NCBI RefSeq assembly: GCF_002257645.1
Contig: NZ_NQMO01000001.1
Location: forward strand, 124,001 to 188,000
Direction: 5' to 3'
DNA length: 64,000 nucleotides
Source of the DNA: Paenibacillus sp. XY044
GTDB lineage: Bacteria; Bacillota; Bacilli; Paenibacillales; Paenibacillaceae
Part shown: one piece after another, positions 42,067-52,965 of the stretch
Layout of the letters: every line of letters begins with the position of its first letter
Numbering within the stretch: the stretch's first letter is position 1
Notes under the pieces: generated by a model
The model's input: the letters and a program-made list of their open reading frames with translations, nothing else
Told to the model about the DNA's origin: nothing
The model's database searches: none
Made by a program: the position numbers and the translations under genes

Positions 42067-42590
42067 ACACACACCTCCGGTTATAAATTGCCAACATCAG
42101 GATACGTAAAAATCATATGCAAATAATTCCAGATCATGACCTGCGGCCTAAATTAACATCCGGCAGTCAGCAGAGCATTAGAAACCGGTCGCTTGCGGGC
42201 GCGTTCCTATCCGGTATTAAAAGACATTCTAACGCCTCCCATTCTCAAATATGGAAACAGCGTATGCCGGAAGGCGAAAATCGTGATAGATGCCCTGTGA
42301 AATGGGCGCAGAACCAGTAACCAAACAGACATCAAAAATTAATATTGGCATAATGCTGTTTTAATGTTTCATTCACAATTGGTTTGTATATTTATATATA
42401 TAACCCCCTTTGATATATAGTACGGAATGGACCCTGACGGCCTAGCGCTGTGGCAGGGTCATTTTTTTTGCCAACAATAAAAACACCAAAAGATTCCTTG
42501 TGATGAAATAGATGAGTGGCTGCACACTGCATAGGGGATATCCCATTTGGGAAACTTACGATTGAAGTCTTATAACTGGAGGTGAAAACG
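42067..42590. other. Intergenic stretch with an orphan terminator
   Basis: 524 bp without a supported gene. AT-rich DNA around 42370-42420 could hold a promoter. A terminator at 42430-42469 (listed separately) is not preceded by any gene on the plus strand, so a small transcript may end there. A short frame at 42117-42320 has no ribosome site. Confidence 0.5.
42430..42469 (+). terminator. Orphan intrinsic terminator
   Basis: GACCCTG (42430-42436) pairs with CAGGGTC (42454-42460), then ATTTTTTTT. The nearest upstream plus-strand gene is the acidic protein at 41275-41514, which has its own hairpin. Confidence 0.7.
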
Positions 42591-42944
42591 ATGAAGAAGC
42601 GTATCGCTGCAGCTCTGCTTACAGCCTGTATTTCCATGAGTGTCTCCGTACCCGCTTTCGCGTATGGTCATGGCACCGGTACAGTCAATGGAACAACCGG
42701 AACGACGGGAACTACAGGAACATACAACACGACAGGTACCTATGGTACCAACAGCACGAACGGAACCTATGGCACCAACGGTATGAACAATACTTACGGC
42801 ACCTACGGTACCAACGGGTACACGACGAACGGCATCCGTGCCAACGCAGCAACCACCACCAACAACACAGGTTGGGGATGGCTTGGACTTCTGGGTCTGC
42901 TTGGATTGATTGGACTTCGCGGCAGAAACCGGGAGCATTCTTAA
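42591..42944 (+). CDS. WGxxGxxG-type secreted protein with Thr/Asn/Gly/Tyr-rich repeats
   Basis: 117 aa. A signal peptide (residues 1-24, cut after FA) is followed by low-complexity repeats of GTYGTN and TGTTGT type (about 27-85) and then the WGxxGxxG motif in WGWLGLLGLLGLIGLRGR, a hydrophobic segment plus basic tail resembling a sorting anchor. ATG 42591 follows GGAGGTGAAAACG. It is a surface or envelope protein; its processing enzyme is unknown. A terminator follows at 42976. Confidence 0.85.
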   Translation: MKKRIAAALLTACISMSVSVPAFAYGHGTGTVNGTTGTTGTTGTYNTTGTYGTNSTNGTYGTNGMNNTYGTYGTNGYTTNGIRANAATTTNNTGWGWLGLLGLLGLIGLRGRNREHS

Positions 42945-43439
42945 GCGCGTTTCAGATTCACATGTTATCGATAATAAGCACCCTTGCAGATTCATATGTC
43001 TGTGGGGTGCTTTTTAAATATATGGACATGCAGTCAAGGTCCATAAGGGAATTCATAAGCGCTTTGGGTCAAATAAAATTGGGCGCCCCTTGCGGGACGC
43101 CCTCATGGGAGAGGAGAAACCGGACGAAGAGCTTATGGGGAAACGTAAGCTTACTCCGCGGTTGTCTACGACATTCGTTTGATGTCGATAATTTAAGCAT
43201 TCCCAGGCACAGGTTTTTTATACATTGCTTTTCCAAAAAAGATGAGAAATCCCTAAAGCACCATTTTTCAAACTTGCGGGGATTGTGGTACGATATCGTC
43301 ATAATTGCGTATTCCGCAAAATTCGATATCCGTCGCGATATTAGGTCGCGATTTGACCTCATAAGGATGGCGAAAAAAGCGGAATATGGACAAGATCAAG
43401 TGAAACCGCGGTTTCATCGATAGAATGGGTGAAAAGCAA
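42945..43439. other. Intergenic stretch before the rsmD gene
   Basis: 495 bp. After the terminator there is no supported gene. GTCGCGAT occurs twice (near 43332 and 43346), followed by TTTGACC (43351), a possible promoter -35 for the rsmD operon. A hairpin GGGCG...CGCCC lies near 43081. A long plus-strand frame crossing this region overlaps the WGxxGxxG gene and has no ribosome site. Confidence 0.5.
42976..43015 (+). terminator. Intrinsic terminator after the WGxxGxxG gene
   Basis: AAGCACCC (42976-42983) pairs with GGGTGCTT (43005-43012), then TTT. Confidence 0.7.
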
Positions 43440-45758
<2,319 letters not shown>

Positions 45759-45836
45759 GATTTTCACCTCTTAAGAGTAAACATAGCTAGTACCCAATCT
45801 ATGCGGGGAAGACAACCATAAGACCAGGGAGCAGGG

Positions 45837-46901
45837 ATGGGAATGAAAGAAGGCAACAATATGAACCGGCCGCGCAGAAGAGAGGGCATGCGCCTTCTGC
45901 TGTACATTTTCGTGGTGGCGGTCATGGTGTACGTGTGTGTTTATATGCCGACGCCATATATTATTTATCAGCCGGGAAGCGCCAACGAGGTGAAGCCGAT
46001 GCTGTCGATCGCCAAGGGGGATACGGAGGAGCGCGGGACCTTCATGATGACGACGGTGGCTGCGAGTTACGCCAATATCGCTATGCTCGTCATGTCCGTG
46101 TTCAATCCGAACGATGAGGTTGACAAGAAGCAGGCAAGACTCGGGGACTTGAGCGAGGATGAATATGCGGCGGAGCAGGTCTACATGATGAGCGATTCCC
46201 AATCCTCCGCCATGGAGGCTGCTTACAGGGAAGCCAAGGTGCCGTTTAGCATCGTTCCCGAGTACTTGTTTGTGTTTTCGACGCCGGACGACTCGGTGAA
46301 CAACAAATACTTCCAGCCCGGGGACCGCATTGAGGAAATCAACGGCAAACCCGTCACCGATAATACGCTGCTCGCGGACATTTTGAAAACGAAGAGCGTC
46401 GGGGATGAAGTCACCGTCAAGCTGCTTCGGAGCGGCAAACCGCTGGAAGAGAAGCTGAAGCTGATTCCAATCAAGGATCAGAAAACGGGAGCCACCCGGG
46501 CCGGACTCGGTGTGACCATTGCTACGATGCAGACGGTCAAGACCAAGGACCCGGGCCATCAGGTCAAGTTCAAGGATACGCGTATCGGAGGGCCGTCCGC
46601 CGGCCTCATGTTCTCGATGGAAATCGTGAACCAGCTGACGCCTGGCGATCTGACCAAGGGATACCGTGTTGCGGGCACAGGCACGATTGACAAGAATGGA
46701 ACCGTTGGCGCGATCGGAGGCGTTCAGCATAAGATTGTCGCGGCGGACCGGGAGAAGGCGGACATTTTCTTCGTGCCGAAGGATAACTATAACGAGGCGA
46801 AAGCCAAAGCCGATCAAATTAAAACAAAAATGAAGCTGGTTCAGGTCAGCACCCTCGAGCAGGCGATGGACTATATGAACCAGCTGAAGGCTAAATCATG
46901 A
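45837..46901 (+). CDS. ylbL: PDZ-domain Lon-like serine protease (YlbL/SepM family)
   Basis: 354 aa. One N-terminal membrane helix (LLLYIFVVAVMVYVCVYM), a PDZ domain (about residues 140-215, YFQPGDRIEEINGKPV), and a Lon-type protease domain with the Ser in GGPSAGLMFSMEIV and Lys in GGVQHKIVAA. SepM of Streptococcus trims a pheromone; in Bacillus subtilis YlbL acts with CtpA to degrade the SOS division inhibitor YneA. Membrane-anchored, active outside. Confidence 0.93.
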   Translation: MGMKEGNNMNRPRRREGMRLLLYIFVVAVMVYVCVYMPTPYIIYQPGSANEVKPMLSIAKGDTEERGTFMMTTVAASYANIAMLVMSVFNPNDEVDKKQARLGDLSEDEYAAEQVYMMSDSQSSAMEAAYREAKVPFSIVPEYLFVFSTPDDSVNNKYFQPGDRIEEINGKPVTDNTLLADILKTKSVGDEVTVKLLRSGKPLEEKLKLIPIKDQKTGATRAGLGVTIATMQTVKTKDPGHQVKFKDTRIGGPSAGLMFSMEIVNQLTPGDLTKGYRVAGTGTIDKNGTVGAIGGVQHKIVAADREKADIFFVPKDNYNEAKAKADQIKTKMKLVQVSTLEQAMDYMNQLKAKS

Positions 46902-48123
46902 CCGGCGGCTGCATATAGTCGCGGTACCAATCGTCCGGCGACGGCGCAGCGTACGCGTTCGCATACGCTGCCGCCGCCCGAAGGTCCAGATCAAGCTGAT
47001 CATGGACGAAGGAGGACGGCTTCATTACCACGGGTAAGGAGGCCGTCTTTTTCATTTGCTTGAGCAGGGCCTGTCCCGCCTTATTAAATCCCAGGACCCT
47101 TAAATAGCCGGGACCCTCCGCAAGACGCGCAGGAGCAAGCTGCTCCTTGGTATGCCGAAGCAAAATGTGCACCAGCATCCGCTGCAGCTTTGTATGGGTA
47201 TAGCGCTTCGTCTTTAAAGCGGCGAGCAGCCCTGCCACACCGACGCTAGTCAGTGCCGGGAGAAGCCTGCTCAGGCGGTGCTCCAGCCCTTCCGTCACCT
47301 CGTGCAGGGCTGCGAGCTGCTCCGGAGGCGTGGTGAGCAGCAGGTGCAGAAGCGGCTGACGGAACGACTCCCAGGTGATCGGCCCGCGCCCGGCGGCAAA
47401 TTCCCGCTTCAAAATGGCGAGCGTGGAGGCCGGCACGTACGGCGCGGCCTCTTCGGGGGACGGGCCGAGCAGCATGCGGCGCACAGCGGTGGCGCTGGCT
47501 ATCGCCTTATGCCCCGGCACCTCGTCGTGATATTCCGCATGGATGCGCGGAATGGTGTACGGGCGCATGCGGCTGCCAATGCGCTCAAGCGCGATCAAAT
47601 AATGCAGGCCGAGCGTATGGTTCGGCTTATGGAGCAGCTGGAGAATACCCTCCTTCCAGCCGGCGCTTCCCGCCAAAGATTCGGCGGCCGCCGCGTAGGC
47701 GGAAGGATAGCTCATCCCTTGGCCCAAATAGTGGGCGATATGGCCTTGAAGCTCTTCGCTCTCATGCGCCAGCATGTGCGCCAGCGGCTGCAGCAGCTCC
47801 AGCGTTCCGCTTTCGGTTCCGAAGCAGACGCTGTCGACGATGCCGGTGGCGTTCAGCAGCGCAACCGCTCCGTAGGCAAACCATTCGGCGGGCTGAACGG
47901 CATATGCGACCGGCAGCTCGATCACCAGGTCGGCGCCCATGGCCAGCGCCATTTCGGCGCGGGCGTATTTGCTGACGATCCCCGGTTCCCCCCGCTGAAG
48001 GAACGGTCCGCTCAGCACCGCGACAGCCTGCTCGGCACCCGTTACTTCCTTGGCTCTGGTATAATGGTGGACGTGACCGTTATGTAAAGGATTATATTCG
48101 ACAATCAGGCCGACTGCGGACAT
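46891..48123 (-). CDS. tmcAL: tRNA(Met) cytidine acetate ligase
   Basis: 410 aa. AVGLIVEYNPLHNGHVHHY is the nucleotidyltransferase HxGH motif; GPFLQRGEPGIVSKYARAEMALAMGADLVIELPVAYA follows as in the TmcAL (YlbM) family, which makes N4-acetylcytidine at the wobble base of elongator tRNA(Met). ATG 48123 has GGAG upstream; ATG 48138 does not. It is convergent with ylbL (11-bp overlap at the ends) and divergent from the yceD gene. Confidence 0.92.
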   Translation of the reverse strand: MSAVGLIVEYNPLHNGHVHHYTRAKEVTGAEQAVAVLSGPFLQRGEPGIVSKYARAEMALAMGADLVIELPVAYAVQPAEWFAYGAVALLNATGIVDSVCFGTESGTLELLQPLAHMLAHESEELQGHIAHYLGQGMSYPSAYAAAAESLAGSAGWKEGILQLLHKPNHTLGLHYLIALERIGSRMRPYTIPRIHAEYHDEVPGHKAIASATAVRRMLLGPSPEEAAPYVPASTLAILKREFAAGRGPITWESFRQPLLHLLLTTPPEQLAALHEVTEGLEHRLSRLLPALTSVGVAGLLAALKTKRYTHTKLQRMLVHILLRHTKEQLAPARLAEGPGYLRVLGFNKAGQALLKQMKKTASLPVVMKPSSFVHDQLDLDLRAAAAYANAYAAPSPDDWYRDYMQPPVMI

Positions 48124-48243
48124 GGTCTTCAGCTCCATCGTTTCATTTTGGGCACCCGTGGTTAACGGCTGTTATAAAATATATCATAAAACGAATGGCA
48201 TTCAGTCACAATAAGGGGGAAACGTAAGGTCAAGGTGAAACTA

Positions 48244-48273
48244 TTGACAAAGTTCCCTGGAAATCGGTATAAT
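48244..48273 (+). promoter_or_regulatory. Promoter of the yceD-rpmF operon
   Basis: TTGACA (48244-48249), 18-nt spacer, TATAAT (48268-48273), 28 bp ahead of the yceD start. Near-consensus sigma-A. Confidence 0.8.
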
Positions 48274-48300
48274 AATTTTTGTTTGTTTGGAGTGATGTAT

Positions 48301-48810
48301 ATGCACTTTCAATTTAGAAAAATGGCAGCCAGCAGCGAGCCGCTGCAGCTCCGTCAGCAAGTGGATGTAAGTCCGCTGCTTAAAGGACTGGGTGACATGA
48401 AGGCGGATGGACCGCTTACGGCGGAACTAACAGCCTCTTATGTCGGTCCGGATACAGTGGATGTTCAAGGCGAGTTATCCGTACAGCTGGACATGTCCTG
48501 TTCACGCTGTCTGACACCGGTGCATGAACATTTGGATATTCCATTCCACGAGCAGTTCAAGCTTAAGAAGCAGCCTGAGGAAGCTGAGGACGAAGACGAT
48601 GAAACCATTTATGTGGACAACGAGACTGTGGAGCTCGTCCCTTATGTGGAGGAATCCTTTATCCTGAATCTTCCGATGACCGTGGTGTGCAAGGAATCCT
48701 GCAAAGGCCTGTGCCCTACGTGCGGAAGAGACTTGAACGAAGGCGCCTGCAGTTGTAACAATGAAGTAGTAGACCCACGGCTTGCAGCGCTAAAAGACTT
48801 TTTCAAATGA
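48301..48810 (+). CDS. YceD family (DUF177) metal-binding protein
   Basis: 169 aa. CSRCLTP in the middle and CKGLCPTCGRDLNEGACSC at the C-terminus give the cysteine pattern of the family; an acidic patch (EEAEDEDDE) lies between. It always sits before rpmF. In bacteria and chloroplasts members assist 23S rRNA accumulation and ribosome assembly. ATG 48301 is 9 nt from TTGGAG; ATG 48295 is only 3 nt away. Confidence 0.9.
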   Translation: MHFQFRKMAASSEPLQLRQQVDVSPLLKGLGDMKADGPLTAELTASYVGPDTVDVQGELSVQLDMSCSRCLTPVHEHLDIPFHEQFKLKKQPEEAEDEDDETIYVDNETVELVPYVEESFILNLPMTVVCKESCKGLCPTCGRDLNEGACSCNNEVVDPRLAALKDFFK

Positions 48811-48872
48811 GCATGAATGCATTCCTCCGGGACCTACGGGAAACCGGTTGATTGAAATAAGGAGGTGGGAAC

Positions 48873-49046
48873 ATGGCAGTACCTCAACGGAGAACGTCCA
48901 AGACACGTCGTGACAAGCGTCGTACTCACTTTAAACTGGCAGTGCCGGGCATGGTGAAATGTGAACAATGCGGAGAATTGAAGCTTGCTCACCACGTATG
49001 CAAAGTGTGCGGAACGTATAAATCAAGAGAAATCATTTCGCAGTAA
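48873..49046 (+). CDS. rpmF: 50S ribosomal protein L32
   Basis: 57 aa, below usual size cut-offs. [20 protein letters not shown] is the L32 N-terminus and the zinc ribbon [18 protein letters not shown] has four cysteines (a C+ form). AAGGAGGTGG lies before ATG 48873. Downstream of yceD and followed by a terminator. Confidence 0.97.
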   Translation: MAVPQRRTSKTRRDKRRTHFKLAVPGMVKCEQCGELKLAHHVCKVCGTYKSREIISQ

Positions 49047-49064
49047 TGCCAAAAACAATCAAGT

Positions 49065-49098
49065 AGTACTTCATCTTTGGTGAGGTGCTATTTTTTTT
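49065..49098 (+). terminator. Intrinsic terminator after rpmF
   Basis: AGTACTTCATC (49065-49075) pairs with GGTGAGGTGCT (49079-49089) through 11 pairs including G-U, then ATTTTTTTT. Confidence 0.8.
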
Positions 49099-49134
49099 GT
49101 CACTTTCTTTTTGACCCGTCATGCTTTATACTAC

Positions 49135-49153
49135 ATTAGTACCAGGTTCTAAT
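49135..49153 (+). promoter_or_regulatory. FapR operator
   Basis: ATTAGTACCAGGTTCTAAT, a 19-bp palindrome with one mismatch (ATTAGTACC against ATTAGAACC), fits the FapR site TTAGTACC-GGTACTAA. It lies 18 nt after TTGACC (49111-49116), thus over the -10 region, and 112 bp before the fapR start. TATACT at 49127-49132 is another possible -10 just upstream. Confidence 0.88.
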
Positions 49154-49264
49154 GAAAACTGTCCGGATTGATTCTTTTTTCCTGTGAATTCTATTGACGA
49201 ACTTCATAGATTGTTCGTGTTCCACATTCATGGACGGACGAGACATGACAGGGAGGTGCCTCAC

Positions 49265-49870
49265 ATCGAACGGTTGCCTAAGAAGCAGCGACATCAGCAG
49301 CTTTTGAAGATTATCGAACAAAACCCGTTTGTGACTGACCGTGAACTGACGCGGGAGCTGAAGGTCAGCATTCAGACAATCCGGCTTGACCGGATGGAGT
49401 TAGGCATCCCGGAACTGCGGGAACGTATGAAGCAGATGGCAGAACACTCCTATGATCAGGTTCGCTCCTTGTCGCTTGATGAGGTTGTCGGGGATGTCGT
49501 GGATTTGCAGCTGGATAAGAGCGGCATTTCCATTTTTGAAATCCGGGAGGAACATGTGTTTTCCCGAAACCATATCGCCCGCGGACACTATGTGTTCGCC
49601 CAGGCCAACTCGCTGGCGGTCGCTCTCATTAACGACGAGATCGCCTTGACCGCATCGGCGGACATCCGATTTTTGCGGCAGGTTCATCTGGGAGAGAAAT
49701 GCATCGCCAAAGCCTACGTCCGGTCCATGCCCGGCCAGAAGGGCAAGGCCAAGGTTGAGGTGTTCACGTATGTGGGCGAGGAAATGGTATTCCAGGGGAA
49801 CTTTCTGATATACAGATCGACGGGCGAGGACAACAGTGAAGGAGGAGTACAGTATGCGGATCGCCATTGA
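49265..49870 (+). CDS. fapR: Transcriptional repressor of lipid synthesis FapR, probable ATC start
   Basis: 201 aa: N-terminal HTH (FVTDRELTRELKVSIQTIRLDRMELGIPELRERM) and a hot-dog C-terminal domain (HVFSRNHIARGHYVFAQANSLAVALINDEIALTASADIRF) that binds malonyl-CoA. Malonyl-CoA releases FapR from fab operators. ATC 49265 lies 8 nt after GGGAGG (49251-49256) and gives the family start ME-RLPKK; GTG 49256 overlaps the site and TTG 49274 is 17 nt away. It overlaps plsX by 17 bp. Confidence 0.92.
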   Translation: MERLPKKQRHQQLLKIIEQNPFVTDRELTRELKVSIQTIRLDRMELGIPELRERMKQMAEHSYDQVRSLSLDEVVGDVVDLQLDKSGISIFEIREEHVFSRNHIARGHYVFAQANSLAVALINDEIALTASADIRFLRQVHLGEKCIAKAYVRSMPGQKGKAKVEVFTYVGEEMVFQGNFLIYRSTGEDNSEGGVQYADRH

Positions 49871-50852
49871 TGCCATGGGTGGTGACCAGGCGCCGGAATG
49901 CAACGTGGAAGGAGCTTTGGCCGCTGCCGCCGAATGGAAAGATACGCAGATCATTCTTGTCGGGGACGAGCAGCGATTACAGCCGCTTCTGAAGCAAAGC
50001 GGAGGGCCAATTCCCTCTAATTTGACGGTTCATCATGCGGGTGAGGTGATCGAAGCCGAGGATGAGCCGGTCAAAGCCGTCCGGCGCAAGAAGGATGCTT
50101 CCATGGTCGTGGCGGGACGGATGCTGAAGGAGAAGCAGGCGGAAGCCATGATCTCGGCAGGCAATACGGGAGCTTTGATGACGACCGGGCTGCTCGTTGT
50201 CGGACGGATGGAAGGAATTGAGCGTCCGGCTCTGGCCCCGATTATCCCGACTCTTGACGAAGCCGGCGTCCTGGCTCTGGATCTTGGCGCGAATATGGAC
50301 GCTAAGCCTGAGCATTTGGCGCAGTATGCGTTGATGGGCAGCCTTTATCGCGAGAAGGTTATGGGCGTGAAGAACCCCCGGGTCGGCCTGCTGAACGTAG
50401 GCACTGAAGCAGGGAAGGGGAACGAGCTCACCAAGCTGGCGTTCCCGCTGCTGCAGGAGCTTCCGATCAACTTCATTGGCAACGTGGAGGCCCGGGATAT
50501 TATGATCGGGAACTGCGACGTCCTCGTGTGCGACGGATTTGCCGGCAACATTTTGCTGAAGGCCGTGGAAGGTACGGCCGGAGCGATGTTCAAGCTGCTG
50601 CGGGAGCAGTTCAGCCAGAATATGCGCAGCAAGCTTGGCGCCGCCCTGCTCATGCCCCAGCTGCGCAATTTGAAAGGCAAGCTGGATTATAAGGAGCATG
50701 GGGGAGCGCCGCTCCTCGGTCTGAGCGGACTCGTCGTCAAGAGCCACGGCTCGGCTGATGGCAACGCCATCAAAAATGCGGTCCGTCAGGCCCGCGTTGC
50801 ACTGCAGAATCAACTGGTTGAGAGTATATCCAAGGAAATCAGCGGGAAGTGA
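49854..50852 (+). CDS. plsX: Phosphate acyltransferase PlsX
   Basis: 332 aa. Starts MRIAIDAMGGDQAPE; other marks are SAGNTGALMTTGLLVVGR, LALDLGANMDAKPEHLAQYA and DGFAGNILLKAVEG. It converts acyl-ACP to acyl-phosphate, the first step in phospholipid synthesis. ATG 49854 lies 8 nt after AAGGAGG, inside the end of fapR. Confidence 0.96.
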   Translation: MRIAIDAMGGDQAPECNVEGALAAAAEWKDTQIILVGDEQRLQPLLKQSGGPIPSNLTVHHAGEVIEAEDEPVKAVRRKKDASMVVAGRMLKEKQAEAMISAGNTGALMTTGLLVVGRMEGIERPALAPIIPTLDEAGVLALDLGANMDAKPEHLAQYALMGSLYREKVMGVKNPRVGLLNVGTEAGKGNELTKLAFPLLQELPINFIGNVEARDIMIGNCDVLVCDGFAGNILLKAVEGTAGAMFKLLREQFSQNMRSKLGAALLMPQLRNLKGKLDYKEHGGAPLLGLSGLVVKSHGSADGNAIKNAVRQARVALQNQLVESISKEISGK

Positions 50853-50863
50853 GTGACAAGAGA

Positions 50864-51853
50864 ATGGAAAAATTACGTTCAGTAGGCATCATCGGCACAG
50901 GCAAATACGTTCCTGAGAAAATATTAACCAACAGCGATCTGGAAAAGATGGTAGAGACGAACGACGAATGGATCGTCTCTCGAACCGGGATCCGCGAGCG
51001 GCATATCGCTTCTCCGGAACAAGCGACTTCGGACCTGTGTTATGAAGCGGCCCTGAAGGCGTTGGAGTCCGCCGGGATGTCGGCTGAAGAGCTGGACCTG
51101 ATCATTGTCGCAACCATCACCCCGGATACGTTCTTTCCGTCCACGGCCTGCATACTGCAGGACAAGCTCGGCGCCAAGCAAGCTGCCGCATTCGATCTGT
51201 CCGCTGCCTGCTCGGGCTTCGTCTACGGCCTGGCGACGGCAAGCAACTTTATCAAGACCGGCATGTATAACAATGCTTTGGTTATCGGTGCGGACACGCT
51301 GTCGCGGATTACGGACTATACCGACCGCAACACCTGCGTGCTGTTCGGGGACGGCGCAGGAGCCGTCATCCTGGGCGAAGTTCCCGAAGGCCGGGGATTT
51401 CAGTCCTTCGACCTCGGAGCCGAGGGCGCCGGCGGTACCCTTCTGAAGCTGGAAGCAGGCGGTTCCAGACTGCCGGCGTCGCAGGAGACCCTCGAAGGCA
51501 AGAAGCACTATATTTATATGAACGGACGTGAAGTGTTCAAATTTGCGGTCCGCGTCATGAATACGGCCACGGAAGACGTGCTGCGCAAGGCCGGCAAGAC
51601 GAAGGAAGACATTGACCTGTTCGTGCCGCACCAAGCGAACATCCGCATTATTCAATCCGCCATGGAGCGTCTGGATCTGTCGCCGGATAAATGCGTCATC
51701 AACGTGGATAAGTACGCCAATACGTCGGCGGCCTCCATTCCGCTCGCGCTGGTAGAAGCAGCAGAGGAAGGCCGGATGAAGGAAGGCGACTGCGTGCTGA
51801 TGGTTGGCTTCGGCGGGGGATTGACCTGGGGCGCATCCGTGCTGATTTGGTAA
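50864..51853 (+). CDS. fabH: 3-oxoacyl-ACP synthase III
   Basis: 329 aa enzyme that starts fatty-acid chains from acyl-CoA and malonyl-ACP. Cys in DLSAACSGFVYGL (about residue 116), His in FVPHQANIRII and Asn in ANTSAASIP form the triad. GTG 50849 and ATG 50864 are both possible; the second gives the family start MEKLRSVGIIGTGKYVPEK and is used here. The upstream plsX stop overlaps GTG 50849. Confidence 0.95.
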   Translation: MEKLRSVGIIGTGKYVPEKILTNSDLEKMVETNDEWIVSRTGIRERHIASPEQATSDLCYEAALKALESAGMSAEELDLIIVATITPDTFFPSTACILQDKLGAKQAAAFDLSAACSGFVYGLATASNFIKTGMYNNALVIGADTLSRITDYTDRNTCVLFGDGAGAVILGEVPEGRGFQSFDLGAEGAGGTLLKLEAGGSRLPASQETLEGKKHYIYMNGREVFKFAVRVMNTATEDVLRKAGKTKEDIDLFVPHQANIRIIQSAMERLDLSPDKCVINVDKYANTSAASIPLALVEAAEEGRMKEGDCVLMVGFGGGLTWGASVLIW

Positions 51854-51854
51854 T

Positions 51855-51881
51855 CATCTCATTCATCTCATTCATCTTATT
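51855..51881 (+). repeat. Three copies of a 9-bp tandem repeat
   Basis: CATCTCATT, CATCTCATT and CATCTTATT follow one another after the fabH stop, in the 128-bp gap before fabD. Origin unknown; could vary in copy number by slippage. Confidence 0.7.
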
Positions 51882-51981
51882 TGAATTATGAATGGATCGC
51901 TTTGTAAGTTATGAATTGGGCTTATTCAAGCGAATAGAATAGAAGCTTTGCATCAAGAAGCATACGAGAGGAGCCTGAGCA

Positions 51982-52920
51982 ATGGGAAAGGTTGCGTTTG
52001 TGTTTCCCGGACAAGGGGCCCAATCCGTCGGAATGGGTAAAGATTTCTATGACGCGGTTCCCGCTTCCCGCCGTATTTTCGAGAGTGCGGACGAGGTGCT
52101 GGGATTCCCGATGACGAATATGATTTTTGAGGGGCCGGACAGCGAGCTGAAGAAGACTTTCAATACGCAGCCGGCGCTGCTGACTGCCAGCGTTGCCGCG
52201 TTTGAAACCGTTCGCGAACAAGGCATCACTCCTGACTTTGTCGCCGGACACAGCTTGGGCGAGTACAGCGCCCTGGTGGCCTCCGGCGTGCTGAGCTTCG
52301 AGGATGCGGTAGGAACGGTAAGGGCGCGCGGCGAATTTATGGAGCAGGCGCTTCCGGGCGGACAAGGGGCCATGGCCGCCGTGCTCGGCGCTGAGCGTGA
52401 AGCGCTGGCCGAGCTGTGCCGCAGCATCACGGCCGGAGGGCATCTCGTGGAGCTGGCCAACCTGAACTGCCCGGGGCAGATCGTCGTCTCCGGCTCGAAG
52501 GAGGGCGTCGCCCTTGTAGGCGAGCGCGTGAAGGAAGCCGGCGGAAAAAGAGCGATTCCGCTCGAAGTGAGCGGACCATTCCATTCTTCGCTGATGAAAT
52601 CGGCTGCCGAGAAGCTGGGCGAGAAGCTGCAGCCGCTTCACTTTAACGAACCGGCCATTCCGGTAATCGCGAACGTGACGGCGCGTCCGGCAGCGTCTGC
52701 CGGGGACATCCGCGGGCTGCTGGTGGAGCAGGTATACTCACCCGTGCTGTGGGAGGATACGGTGACCTACCTCGTTTCCCAAGGGGTGCATACGTTTGTC
52801 GAGATCGGGCCCGGAAACGTCCTGACCGGTTTGATCAAAAAGACGGATAAATCCGTCAAGCTGATTAACGTTAGCAGCCTGGACAGCCTGGAGACGCTCA
52901 AGGCCAGTCTTGAACAATGA
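51982..52920 (+). CDS. fabD: Malonyl-CoA:ACP transacylase
   Basis: 312 aa. FVFPGQGAQSVGMG at the N-terminus, nucleophile Ser near residue 91 in GHSLGEYSALVASG, His in SGPFHSSLM, and VEIGPGNVLTGL near the end. It loads malonyl groups on ACP. GAGAGGAG precedes the ATG. Confidence 0.96.
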   Translation: MGKVAFVFPGQGAQSVGMGKDFYDAVPASRRIFESADEVLGFPMTNMIFEGPDSELKKTFNTQPALLTASVAAFETVREQGITPDFVAGHSLGEYSALVASGVLSFEDAVGTVRARGEFMEQALPGGQGAMAAVLGAEREALAELCRSITAGGHLVELANLNCPGQIVVSGSKEGVALVGERVKEAGGKRAIPLEVSGPFHSSLMKSAAEKLGEKLQPLHFNEPAIPVIANVTARPAASAGDIRGLLVEQVYSPVLWEDTVTYLVSQGVHTFVEIGPGNVLTGLIKKTDKSVKLINVSSLDSLETLKASLEQ

Positions 52921-52965
52921 TTACGCAATAAACTTTGGGTATACTCTAGGAAAGGAGGAATGGGC

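Noticed and set aside
42117..42320. 67-codon plus-strand frame in the gap before the WGxxGxxG gene
   Set aside because: No ribosome site and no family-like character.
42872..43423. 183-codon plus-strand frame running from the WGxxGxxG gene toward rsmD
   Set aside because: It overlaps the WGxxGxxG coding end and a terminator, and has no ribosome site or conserved features.
45771..46817. 348-codon minus-strand frame opposite ylbL
   Set aside because: Antisense to the PDZ/Lon-like protease, with no motif or ribosome site.
51855..51881. CRISPR-like repeat
   Set aside because: Three 9-bp tandem units without spacers are simple-sequence repeats, not a CRISPR array.
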